Positions 10,770 through 21,971 of a DNA stretch of 64,000 bases are shown here, piece after piece. Positions within the stretch are counted from its first letter, which is position 1; the number at the start of each line of letters is the position of its first letter. The stretch is from Mytilus trossulus (Eukaryota; Mollusca; Bivalvia; Mytilida; Mytilidae). The position numbers and the translations under genes are program-made. Under the pieces are notes generated by a model. The model made no database searches and was not told the origin of the DNA. It was given only the letters and a program-made list of their open reading frames with translations. The stretch spans positions 46,361,878 through 46,425,877 of the forward strand of contig NC_086386.1 of NCBI RefSeq assembly GCF_036588685.1. The letters run 5' to 3'.

Positions 10770-12429
10770 TTACAACATTGCAAGTGTCTGAAGTTGTCGA
10801 GTATCTTTTCGTCGGAAACTTTCTCTGAATCGGCGAAGATTTCTGACTACTGTCTGTTTGTTCTGTATCTGGACACTTTGTACAACAGGCAACTTGAAAT
10901 CTTGTTCTTGCTCAACTGACTTCTTCTCGTCATTGTCGTTTTTCGTTTTCTTGGTTAAACCTTTTCTTACGTTTTTCATGACTTGCATCAATTTGAAAAG
11001 TTTCGGGTGTTGTTTGTGTTTTTTGTATGCTTCTTTTGTTTGAAGTGGTATTGCAGTAGTAGGAACATTGTTAAGCTTCTTATCATTTAAATGTGCTTCT
11101 GTACTTGTTCGTGGTAAGTTTTTATGTTTGTTCATGATAAATTGTTCTTGTTGGTGGCACCCATCTAGGCTAAATTCATCTCTACAGATAGTTGAGGCTG
11201 CAATGGTTGACAGAAGGTCGCGTGAGAAGCATGTGTTTTCCTTTTCATATTGGTGACGTCCGAGGTAGTTGTCATGAAGTACACAAGTTTCTTCGCCTTC
11301 GTTGATTGACCACGTTTCAACATCTGTGACAGAGTTACAGGTGCTTTCATCAAATTGTTGTGTTTTCTTTTTCATTACAGTTGATGAAGCACATGGAATC
11401 CATTCATGTAACATGGTTGACTGGACTGACGGAGCAAATTCATTCGGTTTACAAGACATGCTGCATGCAACCACTGTATTGTCCAGGACATCAATCATTG
11501 TAGAATTTGCTATTGGTTCTGTCTTGAATCGGGAATAACAGTTCGTTTGGGTCTTCTTTGTCGGATGTGAAGCTCCAAATTGAAGCATGCGCCGTACTGA
11601 TTTGTTGTACATATCCTTGCTACACTCTTCTGTCAAGTTTTTCTTTATGGAGGAATTGCTGCATGTGACTTCACAATCTGCTGGTGTTATATTAAGATCT
11701 GATAAGATGCTTGTGTTGAAATCATTTATGAATGCACTGATATTTGTTACTTGAGTTAGGGATCCTCTAGACAATGAACTGCTTATGTTCACCTAAAACA
11801 AAACATAAATATATTATAAATCTGTATTTTGGGGTTATACGTCAATGGGACAGCAATTCAACAATAACATACACTTTAAAATAAACGACTATTCAAAAGT
11901 TTTTATTCGTGGTCCATTATTTTTTGTCTTTAATTATTTTCCAGCATCTTAAACTTTTAAGTTTTAAACAGAGATTTTCTTTTATTGTGTTTTGTTTTAA
12001 TATAAATTTCATAATAAGTGAAAATTTAATGAAATGAAACATTGTGAACAGACTTTTCAATAATCAAAGAACTATACACCACAATATAAAAGGAGCTTAC
12101 CTGATCAATATATAACTTAGATCTTTGACTGTGTCTTTCTCTTAATTTCAGAGCTTCTAAAGATTTGACTACAAAAGAAAAATACAAATATTAAACATTG
12201 TGCTTCGACAGTTGCTACAATTAAGTCACTAAGAGTATTTTCTTTACGTATTTTAATAGGTTGCAACTACATGTTTCAGAGTAAAAGATTTAATTTTTAA
12301 AGGTTCCATCGACATGATAGAATTTTAGCACTTGTCTCCAAAATCTTGCGAATCTTTAAAAACAGAACAAAAATCAACAATTATAGCATTATCTTTCTAA
12401 TTACCTTTTGGACTGAATGTGATTTTCAT
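10770..12429 (-). CDS. Gene copy B: PRTST/ASSTM motif protein, 371 residues, function unknown
   Basis: Three coding exons: 12405-12429, 12101-12168 and 10770-11792. Splice sites are GT/AG with matching phases (codon 9 is split G|TC). The start is the ATG at 12427-12429, giving M-K-I-T-F-S-P-K; this exon is the same in A and C. Exon 2 is short and charged. Exon 3 carries an ordered set of motifs: N-S-T-M-I-D (about 127-132), V-V-A-C (138-141), C-A-S-S-T-V-M (165-171), W-S-I (192-194), I-A-A-S-T (228-232), L-P-R-T-S-T (257-262), F-K-L-M-Q-V with a lysine-rich stretch (297-320), and a C-terminus of R-R-F-R-E-S-F and L-Q-T-L-A-M-L. No signal peptide or membrane segment is visible. The same motif order occurs in D and E, which fixes the family. 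I do not recognise it; an intracellular scaffold or kinase-substrate role is only a guess. Confidence 0.8.
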
Positions 12430-12480
12430 CTTCAATTTTTATCGTGATTTTTAGAATACAACTATATTGAAAGGATATGT

Positions 12481-12725
12481 AACTATACCAAAAAAGGAAA
12501 CAATCCTGTTTTTATATGTAAAATTTGGTTATCAAAACTAAAGAAAGTAACACCTTGAGTTCATATTACTCCTAACACCTTAACGAGTAGTTAATTAATC
12601 TCATTTGATGTTGAAAATGGTGTCAACTTTCTATACAGGTGTTTGTCAAATTTCTCACCTTTCCAAATGTAGTTACATATGTTGTTTTGTAATTACCTAT
12701 TAATTAGTGCTTTAATTACAAGATA
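12481..12725 (-). promoter_or_regulatory. Conserved upstream block of gene copy B
   Basis: The same block as upstream of copies A and C. The run 12542-12629 is identical in all three and starts 113 bases upstream of the ATG. It may be a promoter or a 5' UTR exon. Conservation here is higher than in the introns and the coding exons of the same copies. Confidence 0.6.
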
Positions 12726-13029
12726 TTAATGAAGTATTTAAATTATGATTAAGTGGTACTTCGAAATTTTTAATGACTTTCAATATTTGACACCCACAGA
12801 AATTTTTATTATAATCTTGATTTTGCTGTGTGCAATTTCACTGAACAAATATATATGTTGACAAGAAATATTTGATAAGCTTAAACCTTCTCCAATTTAA
12901 AAGTATAAAGAACTTGACAAAACTGTTAGAACTTATGACAATCTGTAAATTTACAAGTGTTACAAAAAAATCTTGTACTGTAATTTAACCATATCATATT
13001 GCTGTGATTTTAGCTCCACACATATCAAG

Positions 13030-13495
13030 TTCTGTCCAAATAAAGCATACATGATATAAAGGGTAACTGTGATTTTACTATATAGCTCTGTGATTTTCAA
13101 TATAGTGCTGTAATTTTACAGTATAGTTTTGTAATTTTACCATATATTAGTATTATTTAGCACTAATTTTATCATATATTGCTGTGATTTAAACACATAG
13201 TGCTGTAATTTTACCATATAGTGCACTGAATTTACCACATGTTGCTGTGATTGTACCATATATTGCAGTAATTTTTCAATATATTGCTGTGATTTTATCA
13301 TATATTGCTGTGATTTTTGCAATATATTGTTGTGATTTTTGCCATGTATTGTTGTGATTTTTGCCATGTATTGCTGTGATTTTACCATATATGGCTGTAA
13401 TTTTACCAGATATTGCCGTGATTTTACCGTATATTGCTGTAATTTTATTATATATTGCTGTAATTTTACCATATATTCAGATTTACTCTCAACCA
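13030..13495. repeat. Degenerate ~21 bp minisatellite (TTTTACCATATATTGCTGTGA type)
   Basis: About twenty imperfect copies of a ~21 bp unit mixing ACCATATATTGCTGT and AATTTT or GATTTT. Translation in one frame gives a seven-residue repeat that is an artefact. A related but larger array lies upstream of copy C at 33170-34205. Confidence 0.85.
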
Positions 13496-13629
13496 TATAA
13501 TTGCATCGTGTTTATTGTTGTATTTAACTGAATACATTTGCTTTTTTTCAAAATAAAGCATAAACAATATAAGTGTTAACTTAGAATCAATATAATGTCT
13601 AAAATGTGTATCATAATTGCACTATTATA

Positions 13630-13865
13630 AACATCTACAATCGAGAATAGCAAGTTCATCGGCTTTCAATCACGAGTAAAATGTAAGCTATAAATGGCCT
13701 GAGAATTTTTCGGGGATGTAAAAAACACATAATTATATGGTAGTATTTACATTACAAAAGATAGAAATCAATCACAGTTTCATTACCAATCACAATAAAG
13801 ACCAACCTTAATTCAATTTAATTGATAAACTCAACAAGATTGACTGTTACTAGTATATGATCTTA
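13630..13865. repeat. Upstream flank of duplication unit B, similar to 34655-34920
   Basis: Matches 34655-34920 in order, including AATCAATCACAGTT and CATTACCAATCACAATAAAG. It shows that the B and C units extend beyond the minisatellite. Confidence 0.7.
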
Positions 13866-13949
13866 TATATATGATGATATTTTTCGTTACATGCCTTAAA
13901 CACGCGATTTTTGTAATAGTTTCTATCTTATTCTTAGATCTATACATTT

Positions 13950-14380
13950 GGCTGTTTGTCGTTAGTTTTTATGTGCTTTGTATCGGTTTCGTGAGTTAAG
14001 CCACTTTTAACGGTTTTTATTTTTAGTTTGTTCTTACTTGATCTGTTACACCACTGTCCCAGTTTAAGGGTTTCGGGCTTGGTGCCAAAAATATGCTCAA
14101 CCCCGCCACGATTTCTATGTCCTGTCCCAAGTAATTCTGTGGTTGTCGTTTGTTACTGTATATCGTATTTGATTTTCGTTTATTGTTTTGTAAATAAATC
14201 AAGGTGTCTATTACTTTTTGGACTGTTTAACATTTGTGATTTCGGGGCCTTTTATAGCTTACTATGCAGTATGATAGTGTTTATTGTTGAAGGCCGTACG
14301 ATGACATAGATTTGAAGATGTTTGGTAATTTGGTCTCTGATTGAGAGTTGTCTCAATTCATACCACATATTTTCTTTTTA
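13950..14380 (+). repeat. Dispersed repeat R1 (retroelement 3' module)
   Basis: Contains the landmarks shared by R1 copies: GTGCTTTGTATCG, CAACCCCGCCACGATTT, CCTGTCCCAAGT, GTGGTTGTCGTTTGT, GGGGCCTTTTATAGC, GTTGAAGGCCGTACG and GAGTTGTCTCA. Other copies are at 42355-42620, 44100-44400, 47515-47716 with 51168-51245, and 52690-52905 (plus), and at 17185-17290, 35060-35210 and 57125-57400 (minus). Confidence 0.75.
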
Positions 14381-14610
14381 TATATTCCCTATATGTGGAG
14401 AGACGAAAGAACGAATTGACTGATAAAAGTAACTAAAATTGAAATTACCCCAAAAAAACCTCGCATGTATGAATTAAACATAATGCAATATTTCATATTG
14501 GAACATTACTAATCTCAGAAATCAATTATACAGAGATTCACATATACAACGTTGGAACATTGGCCTCGTGTCTCGATGACTAGTGCGTGAGAACAGAATC
14601 AAAATATCAA

Positions 14611-15241
14611 CAGTACTGACTATATATATATGGAAGTGTTTAACGACCTTGACTGGCTTTTCAGCCCTCGCACGGTCGGCTCGGTGCCCGAAGACGATTG
14701 GTGAGCATTTAAATATTTTGTGCCGTGGGTCAGGAACGGGTAGCAAAGGACGCCGAATGGAGGCCGCCATCTTGGTTTTGGTGAGTTGTTTTTGGTTTGT
14801 TGACTATTTTGGATTTTACTTCTTCACAACGGCTGCTTTCAGGGCCAGTTTGGTCAGCTTGGCAGCCCGCTAGCCTCGATGATGGAGTACTGGTAGATGA
14901 ATCGTGGACGTAGTTCTAAAGATGACAGGAAGCGTTATCAGGACCCAAGCCGTGAGGCAGGAAAATGAAGGTCGTATCACCCAACAGCCTAGGATACAGC
15001 CCTCGGACGTTAATCGGCATGACACTCCCCATAATAGACAATGGTTTTGGAGGCATGTTAACGCGGGTACGCCAACTACTACGTCTCTCTGTACGGCATG
15101 GATTGGTTTCTGTCATCTTAGTAGTATGTCGTTGACCATCTAGCAATAAACCCTCATCGAAGATAGCGGGTAAAGGAGAGCTGACCCAGCACGTCCGTTC
15201 AGCTGTAAGGACTGAGACGTGACTGATTGCAGTACTGACTA
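14611..15241. mobile_element. Possible insertion flanked by 12 bp direct repeats
   Basis: CAGTACTGACTA occurs at 14611-14622 and again at 15230-15241, enclosing about 607 bases that are clearly less AT-rich than either side. That is the pattern of a target-site duplication around an inserted element. The interior has no intact frame; its end has an AATAAA-like word and tail-less sequence. Family unknown. Confidence 0.4.
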
Positions 15242-15309
15242 AGTTTCAAATAAAATATTTATTATACTTCATGTCAAAATGCCAGATTTTGATTGGCTAA
15301 TACGAGGGT

Positions 15310-15445
15310 GTTAATTTACTCTATTACCCTTCATGGAAACGCTTGAGCAAGTGTGCGCTTTATTAAATACAACTCTATCCTATGGCAAATACTATATTAC
15401 CCTTCACACAGACGCTTGAACAAGTGTGCGCTTTATTAAATACGG
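15310..15445. repeat. Two-copy ~78 bp tandem repeat
   Basis: CGCTTGAGCAAGTGTGCGC with TTTATTAAATAC recurs one unit later as CGCTTGAACAAGTGTGCGC with TTTATTAAATAC. Each is preceded by TATTACCCTTCA. Confidence 0.7.
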
Positions 15446-17184
15446 ATGGTTGTATGTACAAGACGTCATAGTATTATTACTTTGAATTTGAAATTTTATC
15501 GACAGTAATAATGGAACGTTCAGTATAATAAAGTTTGTGTTATTTATATAATATTATATGTCTCTGGTCCACACATCACCCGAGGCAGTATTTCCATCCA
15601 TATCTCAGTAGCGCAGGATTTAAGATAGCAGTCGAAATTGAAGAAAGAGTTTTTTTTCAAATTTGTTGATTGCGCTTAAAAACAGTTCATATCCGAAGAA
15701 GTCCCGTGTAATTTAAAAAGTTAAATTTCTTGAAATAAGTAAATAGTGACATATATTACAATAGAATGTTAAGTCAAAATAAACTTATTCCTAATCAAGG
15801 GTTACGAGAACTGTATATGGATACCGATTTTCCTACCTACTTTTTACAGGTCAATAATTTTTCTAAGGTCATAATTGAAGTTTTGAATTTGATTGATAAT
15901 ACATACATTTTTTATTACTTAATATTGTAAACATCACAATGATTCATGACACTGATATAATAAGGCATCTGCAATCCATAAACACATCCATGGTCAAACA
16001 TTATTTTCAGCTGTGTGCTAATTGACTTGTAAGGTGTTTCGCCCAGAATGCATCTCAAAAATCATGGCCTGATATTTTTGTTATTATAAATATAGAAATC
16101 TAGCTCAAATCCCGTTCCAAACACAGTTGGAAGTACGGGGACACTGACCAATAGAGGGCGCTGAATCATTCGTACTATATAGGAAGTACACCACTAATTC
16201 AGTTCCATTGCTTTCTACGTTTAAATTAGATTCCCCCGTTTCAAGCAGACACACCTCTTTTATTTTAAGTTCAAATAAAGTGGCAATCATTGCATTTCAA
16301 AGCAACACTTTATGGTGTCTTGTACTGAAAAAATCAACATACCTTGTATGGTATATAAGAAAGAACTTGTTCCCGGAACTTTAGTTCTACCAAAACAGGT
16401 TCTTCAGATCTACCAAACAGACAAAATGTACCCTCTTTTTAAAATTTGGTGCAGTTTTTGTAATATTCAAAATCAAAAGTCCAAAAGTGTGCTACAATGA
16501 TCACCAGTCCTTCAGCTTTCATTTGATGCCAAAAATACCTAAGTAATCTACATATTTTGAAAGTTACACTCATGCGTAGGAACTATTTTGTGTTAAATAT
16601 GAACTACTTTCTGGTATGTGATTTCCGGCCGGGCCTGAGTAGTGGTGTTACACCTATACTTAATACGTTTTGGAATGCTATTCAGCATCAGCAGTTACTT
16701 GGGGGCACTTGCATGTCTAGGTTTTTAACCAATCAGCAATGGGGTTTCCCAGTCACTGCCTCATCTGCTTCTCGTTTACTAATTGTTTTTCGAGATCATA
16801 CTAATTAACCAATGAGATTCATAGCTAATTTTGAATTAACCAATCAGCGCTTAATTAGTAGGGCTTTTGTTTAATACACACAGACTCAACTATTCCTGAA
16901 GCAACGCTTGCTTGCAGCAGCTATTATTATTTTTCTGGGAAAATAGCGGGTTACACACTTCGTCTAGTCAGGAACATATATATGTTTTACTTAGACACTG
17001 TTCCCAGGTCTATAGTTATGTACTTCTGACATTATACATTGGATCTTAAGCAAATAAAACAGCACAAAAATAACCCAAAAAGGTTAATCCTGATTAAAAA
17101 GAAAAGCTGCTTAAGTATCTAAATTCGTTTTTTTTTTGTTTTTTTTTATTGAATCCTACTTTTATTCATAGTTAATTTCAGATA
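15446..17184. other. Intergenic, no gene recognised
   Basis: No coding frame is supported. Bases 16620-16860 are less AT-rich and contain repeated AACCAATCAGC/TTAACCAATGAG words, possibly an old repeat. Confidence 0.4.
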
Positions 17185-17290
17185 ATAGAAAAAAAGTATA
17201 TGTGGTATGATTGCCTATGAGACAACTCTCCACAAGCGACCGAATGACACAGAAATTAACAACTATAGGTCACCGTACGGCCTAAGTTGT
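17185..17290 (-). repeat. R1 fragment, minus strand
   Basis: Reverse complement of the R1 end: GTGGTATGATTGCC, GAGACAACTCTCCAC, TGACACAGAAATTAAC and CACCGTACGGCC. Confidence 0.7.
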
Positions 17291-17639
17291 TGTTAATTTT
17301 AACCATTTATTCATAAAGAAAGACTTAAGGTTGGATAAAGTGAAGATTAAATTCAGCTTAACTTGTAACATAGCAATTTAATATTTGCCTAAATTCGTTT
17401 GTTTTGAAAATATGAATTAAAAATAAAAGGTAATGAATCTACTCGGTTGTCATGCTTTGTGCAGGCAATTTCCCTTTTATATGTCAACAGTTACTATTTT
17501 TTGATAAAAATATTTACCAGAATTTAATAGTACTTTATTTCCGTAAGCAAAAACAGCTTATTGGATTTACACAATATAAATACCCAATAGATAATATACA
17601 ACATAATATAACATTTATACACAAATTATAAAAATCAAT

Positions 17640-17960
17640 GACAGAATTAAGCGGAGTATGACATATATACATATTAAACTAAAAATAAGCATTTGAATAA
17701 TTAACCATACGTGCTTTTTCTGCAGAAAATAAAAAAAATCCCAAGTTGTTAGCTCTTTGACATTTCTTACAGATAACAGTTGCACTAATTTAAAAGTGGG
17801 TATGACAACTCTTTATATTTGCATCTTATGTCTTAAAATTTATCACATTCTAAAATAAAATGATACTCATCTTCAATAGCATTTATTACACAAACTACAC
17901 AAACGTTCATTTCTGGCTATGATACAAACTACATATTGCACAAAAATTTATAATAAGATT
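17640..17960 (-). pseudogene. Degenerate LINE C-terminal relic with zinc knuckle
   Basis: On the minus strand, bases about 17915-17845 read N-V-C-V-V-C-V-I-N-A-I-E-D-E-Y-H-F-I-L-E-C-D. This is a recognisable C-x2-C-x9-H-x4-C LINE zinc motif, followed by several stop codons in the same frame. The polymerase domain is gone. It lies just downstream of the better-preserved LINE at 18333-20830 but is a separate, older copy. Confidence 0.55.
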
Positions 17961-18163
17961 TAAATTCAAAAGATGCAAGGTAAAATAATTATGATAAAGG
18001 TGAAGGAAAAAAATGAAAACTGATCAACTGTTTCAATAACTACAATAGATAGTCACCATTAGACATATATTTATACGAACGAGTTTTTCGTATAACACTG
18101 TTTCAATAACAAAATATGTCTTAAATTTTATGGAAATAAGTTATTCAATGAAATAATATAAAG

Positions 18164-18331
18164 CAGATGCGGATTTAGGGGGGCCCAGGGGGTCCGCTCC
18201 CCCCCCCCCCCCCCCATTTTGGAAAAAAATTGGTTGCTTATATAGGGAAACACTGAAGCGTGACTGGAGCGGGTCCCCTCTTAGGTCAGTCAGTGGGCCC
18301 CCACTTTTGAAAAATTCTGGATCCGCCACTG
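18164..18331. mobile_element. Short TIR element (CAGTGGCGGATCCAG type) with poly-C core
   Basis: The right end read inward is CAGTGGCGGATCCAGAA and the left end is CAGATGCGGATTTAGGG, an imperfect inverted pair. Both lead into G/C-rich sequence (GGGGGGCCC and GGGCCCCC), and there is a C18-like run inside. It sits directly against the 3' tail of the LINE. I recall this end sequence from non-autonomous hAT-like elements in invertebrates. No clean 8 bp target duplication is visible. Confidence 0.55.
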
Positions 18332-18332
18332 T

Positions 18333-20830
18333 ATATATATCTTTATTTCTCAACAAACCAAATTACAATGGTATAGAGATACACACAATAATTACATAGT
18401 GTATATGTACAGACATACAAAAATTATACGAAAGCAAGAGGAGGTACATATCATATATTACGATATACATATTAAACTAAATGATATCAAGTACATGAAT
18501 TACCCAGGAGAGCCTAAATGAATATTTACAATTCTTATATATTTGCACAAGTTATTAAGATCAGAAAGATTTTTACTATTCATCAGTTCATTAAATTTCA
18601 ATGCATTTGGTTGATTTCTATATTTTTTTCTCAAAAACTGTTTACGATCATCATTGAATACAGAACACATAAAAATATAATGAAATTCATCTCCGATGTC
18701 ACCAGAATTACAAAGTAAGCATTTTCTATTTTCTCTTGCAACGTTTTGCCATCTACCAGTCTCAATAGGAAATCTATGACTTCCTGTTCTCAATCTACAT
18801 AATGTAATAATATTTCTATCATCTAAATGTTTAAAATAATATTCAAATTGACAGTTTTCTTTATACATACGGTAGTTTATAGCTTTTGGCGATTCTTGCA
18901 CGTTAGTGTGCCATTTCTGTTTAAATTGATCAACAAGATTTTGTTTAACAATAGTATAAAGCCATGTATCGTTTACAAAATATTGGGTATCCCACACAAA
19001 TGATAAACCAGATTCATCAAGAATGGATTTAACATGTTTCAACCATGTAATATCATTTTTATATTTATACAATGAGTACTTGTATAGTATTGCAGGAAGT
19101 TTTTCTTGTTTTCCAGACAACAATTTAGTCCAGTAGTTAATTATACGGAGTTTTATATCAATCTCCAAAGGATATCTGCCCAATTCTCCGTATATCATGA
19201 AATTAGGTGTAGAATTTTTAACCTTAAGCAAAAGTTTGCAGAATTTCATATGAACCCTTTCTATAACAGAATTATTACCAAAACCCTAGACTTCACTCCC
19301 ATAAATCAAAATAGGTTTAACAATCTTATCAAATAATTCAATTTGACATTCAATAGAAAGATTGTGCAATCTGCCTTTTTTGATAACGTCGTACATAGCA
19401 CACATTGCTTTATTTGCTTGTGCTTTTTTAGCCTTTAAAAAACTTCCTGTTCTACTGAATAAGACACCTAGATAAGTAAACTCATTAACAATTTCTAGTA
19501 CAATATCTTCATAATTAAACTTAACATTATTAGGTAGTCTACCTTTAGAAAAAATTACAATTTTACTTTTTTGTACATTCACTTTCAGTTTCCACAATTT
19601 ACAGTATTCAGATAAAGTATCCAGTTGCTTTTGTAAGTCAACCTGAGACTCTGATAACAAGACTGTATCGTCTGCATATAATATAATAAAAAGTTTAAGA
19701 TAACAATCTAGTTCAGTTTCTAATTCATCTGATAGAGATTTCAAACCATCTATGTTCTTTTCTATTAGAAAATCTTCTAGATCATTTACATATAAAGAAA
19801 AAAGTATAGGAGATAAATTTTCCCCTTGCCTAACACCAACATTACATGGGAAAAATTCAGAATATTCATTACTATAAAAAATTCTAGATTTTATGTTACT
19901 GTACATATTTGTAATAGTATTAAACATTTTACCATTCACAGAGTATTTAAGTAATTTTGACCAAAGTCCTGCATGCCAAACAGTATCAAAGGCCTTTGCA
20001 AAATCAATAAAGGCACAATAAAGTTTTTTCTTTTTCTGTTTTAACAGTTCAAATAATAGATGAAGTACAAAAATGCTATCGGTAGTAGAATATTTTTTCC
20101 TAAATCCAAACTGGTTTTCCTTAAGCAATAAGAAATTTTCTAAAAAAGAGCTTACTCTAAGATTGAGTACTGAAGTAAAAAGTTTACCCAAGCAGCTTAA
20201 AATAGTGATGGGTCTATAATTTTGTGGATCACACTGATCTCCTTTATTCTTGTAAAAAGGTATAATATTTCCAATAAGCCAGGATTCTGGTACATTTCCC
20301 GAACTAAATATAACATTAAAAAGCTTAACATAAACAGGCATAAAAATATTACATGTAGACTTTATATATTCATTTATAATTAAATCATCACCACATGCTT
20401 TTCCATTTTTTAGTTTTTTTATACATGTAAAAATTTCTACCTCAGTAATACTACTGTTAATAATTTCATTCAATTCTTGCAATTCTTCTGAAATAGGTAT
20501 GTTTTCATCTTCAGAAGTTGAAGAATTAAGACTTTTAAAAAATTCGTAAAGAACATCAACAGAAATATTAGCTGTTTTTACCCCCCTGTTTGTATTCAAG
20601 ATCTTCCAAAATTCCTTTGCGTTGCTGTTTTTTAATGTGTTCATCTTCTGTCTGATTTCTTTTTTATGTTTTTTTATGGATCTATCTAGTTGTCTCTTAT
20701 AATCTCTCTCTGAGTTTTTCATTTGTTTTCGATTATTTTCCGTCTTAATGGATTTATACCTTCTTTTTGCGATACGGAAACATTTTCTGTAAAGGGTGCT
20801 ACAGACACATATCTTATTCATGTCTCTCGA
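18333..20830 (-). mobile_element. 5'-truncated LINE, minus strand
   Basis: It carries the reverse transcriptase frame 20821-18500, a short 3' UTR, AATAAA at about 18344, and a TATA-rich tail up to the TIR element at 18331. No endonuclease domain is found upstream of the reverse transcriptase; an in-frame TGA lies just before the first ATG. Confidence 0.8.
18500..20821 (-). pseudogene. LINE reverse transcriptase with a single nonsense codon
   Basis: The frame runs from 20821 to 18500 and is interrupted only by TAG at 19286-19288. There the order I-L-I-Y-G-S-E-V-[stop]-G-F calls for tryptophan (TGG to TAG). It contains N-Y-R-P-I-T-I-L-S, A-F-I-D-F-A-K-A-F-D, G-V-R-Q-G-E-N-L-S-P and the catalytic Y-A-D-D (about 19668-19679). 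Near the end is a C-x2-C…H-x4-C knuckle (about 18668-18725). About 773 codons remain. The N-terminal endonuclease is missing. Otherwise the frame is clean, so the copy is fairly young; it cannot move on its own. Confidence 0.85.
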
Positions 20831-21814
20831 TTTTCAAAGGTTTTCAAACTGTTACGACTCGAGGAGTTTATATTAAACTTATGTCTGATTTCGAATGGAC
20901 TTGAATTTGTGGGTTATCTGTAACTCAAATTTCTATATAAAAAACAAGGAAGTTCAGAACTTTATCATGATCAATTAGGAGAAGAATTTAGATTTTTCCT
21001 AAACATATTTCCATCCCTACATAATAAAAGAAAAACCTGCGTGTACAAAGCTGATTGAAATTAGTTAAATAATAAAAGAACTGAAACAGGACGTTTGCAA
21101 TAATCCAACTATAGGATACTTTTCTATACCATGTTACCTATTTTAGCAATTGCAATCGACTTATTTAATCATAAAAAACCCATATGCTGTGTTTCCTTAA
21201 ATCTTATATTAATAGTTAGAAATACATTTATAGTTGAAAATTCTTTTGTCATTGTTATCTGAAAAACGGAAGGACGTGACCAATCTGGACAAATTATATT
21301 AAAATCCCGAACGGAAAAGTTCCTTAATGTACTTAAATCAAACTTACATGCATTTACCATAGTACTTGTTTCCATCTGTCATTTTTTCGAAGACGCGCAT
21401 TTGTAACAATACACTTTTCTGAATCTCCCTCTTTCTATTGTCTCCAGCTCATAGTATGTTTAACTATTTTTTGCTGATGTTTTAAAAATAGTATCTATCT
21501 AGATTTTAGTAAGCTTGTAGTTCTAAGTTGAAGAAGAATAGATAGTTCCATGACATTTAGATATAATTTACGGGCAGTGTCATCGAAAATGTCCTAGGAT
21601 TTGTCTTTAAGATGAATCTTAGGACAATTTATAGGACAGTCTTAGGACTGTCTTATGATATGTCTCAGACTGTACATCGAAGGTGTCCTAAGATAATCTT
21701 AAGTAACAAGGATCGTAGTCTTTTAGAGCACTTTTCTCATTGCTATATACTAATGATTTTGTTTAAACCAGAATAAACAAAATAGTATGATGTTTGTATG
21801 CTACATTCGGTTTG
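20831..21814. other. Intergenic with a cluster of TCTTAGGACA words
   Basis: No gene recognised. Bases 21565-21715 contain many forward and reverse copies of TCTTAGGACA/TGTCCTAAGA, probably an old short transposon. Confidence 0.45.
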
Positions 21815-21971
21815 TTACGGAAGCCGATAAGGGCCATTCAAAAAAAATATTTTATGTCGTTATTACGACAAAGCATGTTGTAATTTCGACATAACATGTC
21901 GTTATTACGACATCGCTGTTTTGTAATTTCGACAAATATTTTTTTTGAATGGCCCTTATCGGCTTCCGTAA
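21815..21971. mobile_element. MITE with perfect 37 bp terminal inverted repeats
   Basis: The first 37 bases (21815-21851) and last 37 bases (21935-21971) are exact reverse complements, starting TTACGGAAGCCGATAAGGG. The interior is two ~42 bp units, each with the self-complementary word TGTCGTTATTACGACA followed by GTAATTTCGACA. There is no coding capacity. The perfect ends indicate recent activity. Confidence 0.9.

Noticed and set aside
13137-13496. Open frame of about 119 codons on the minus strand
   Set aside because: It is a translation of the 21 bp minisatellite (unit length divisible by three), with no start context or homology.
14522-15146. Overlapping frames on both strands of 76-96 codons
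   Set aside because: They lie in the GC-richer insertion candidate and show no domain or splice structure.
18141-18356. Glycine-rich 71-codon minus-strand frame
   Set aside because: It is a translation of the poly-C core and ends of the short TIR element.
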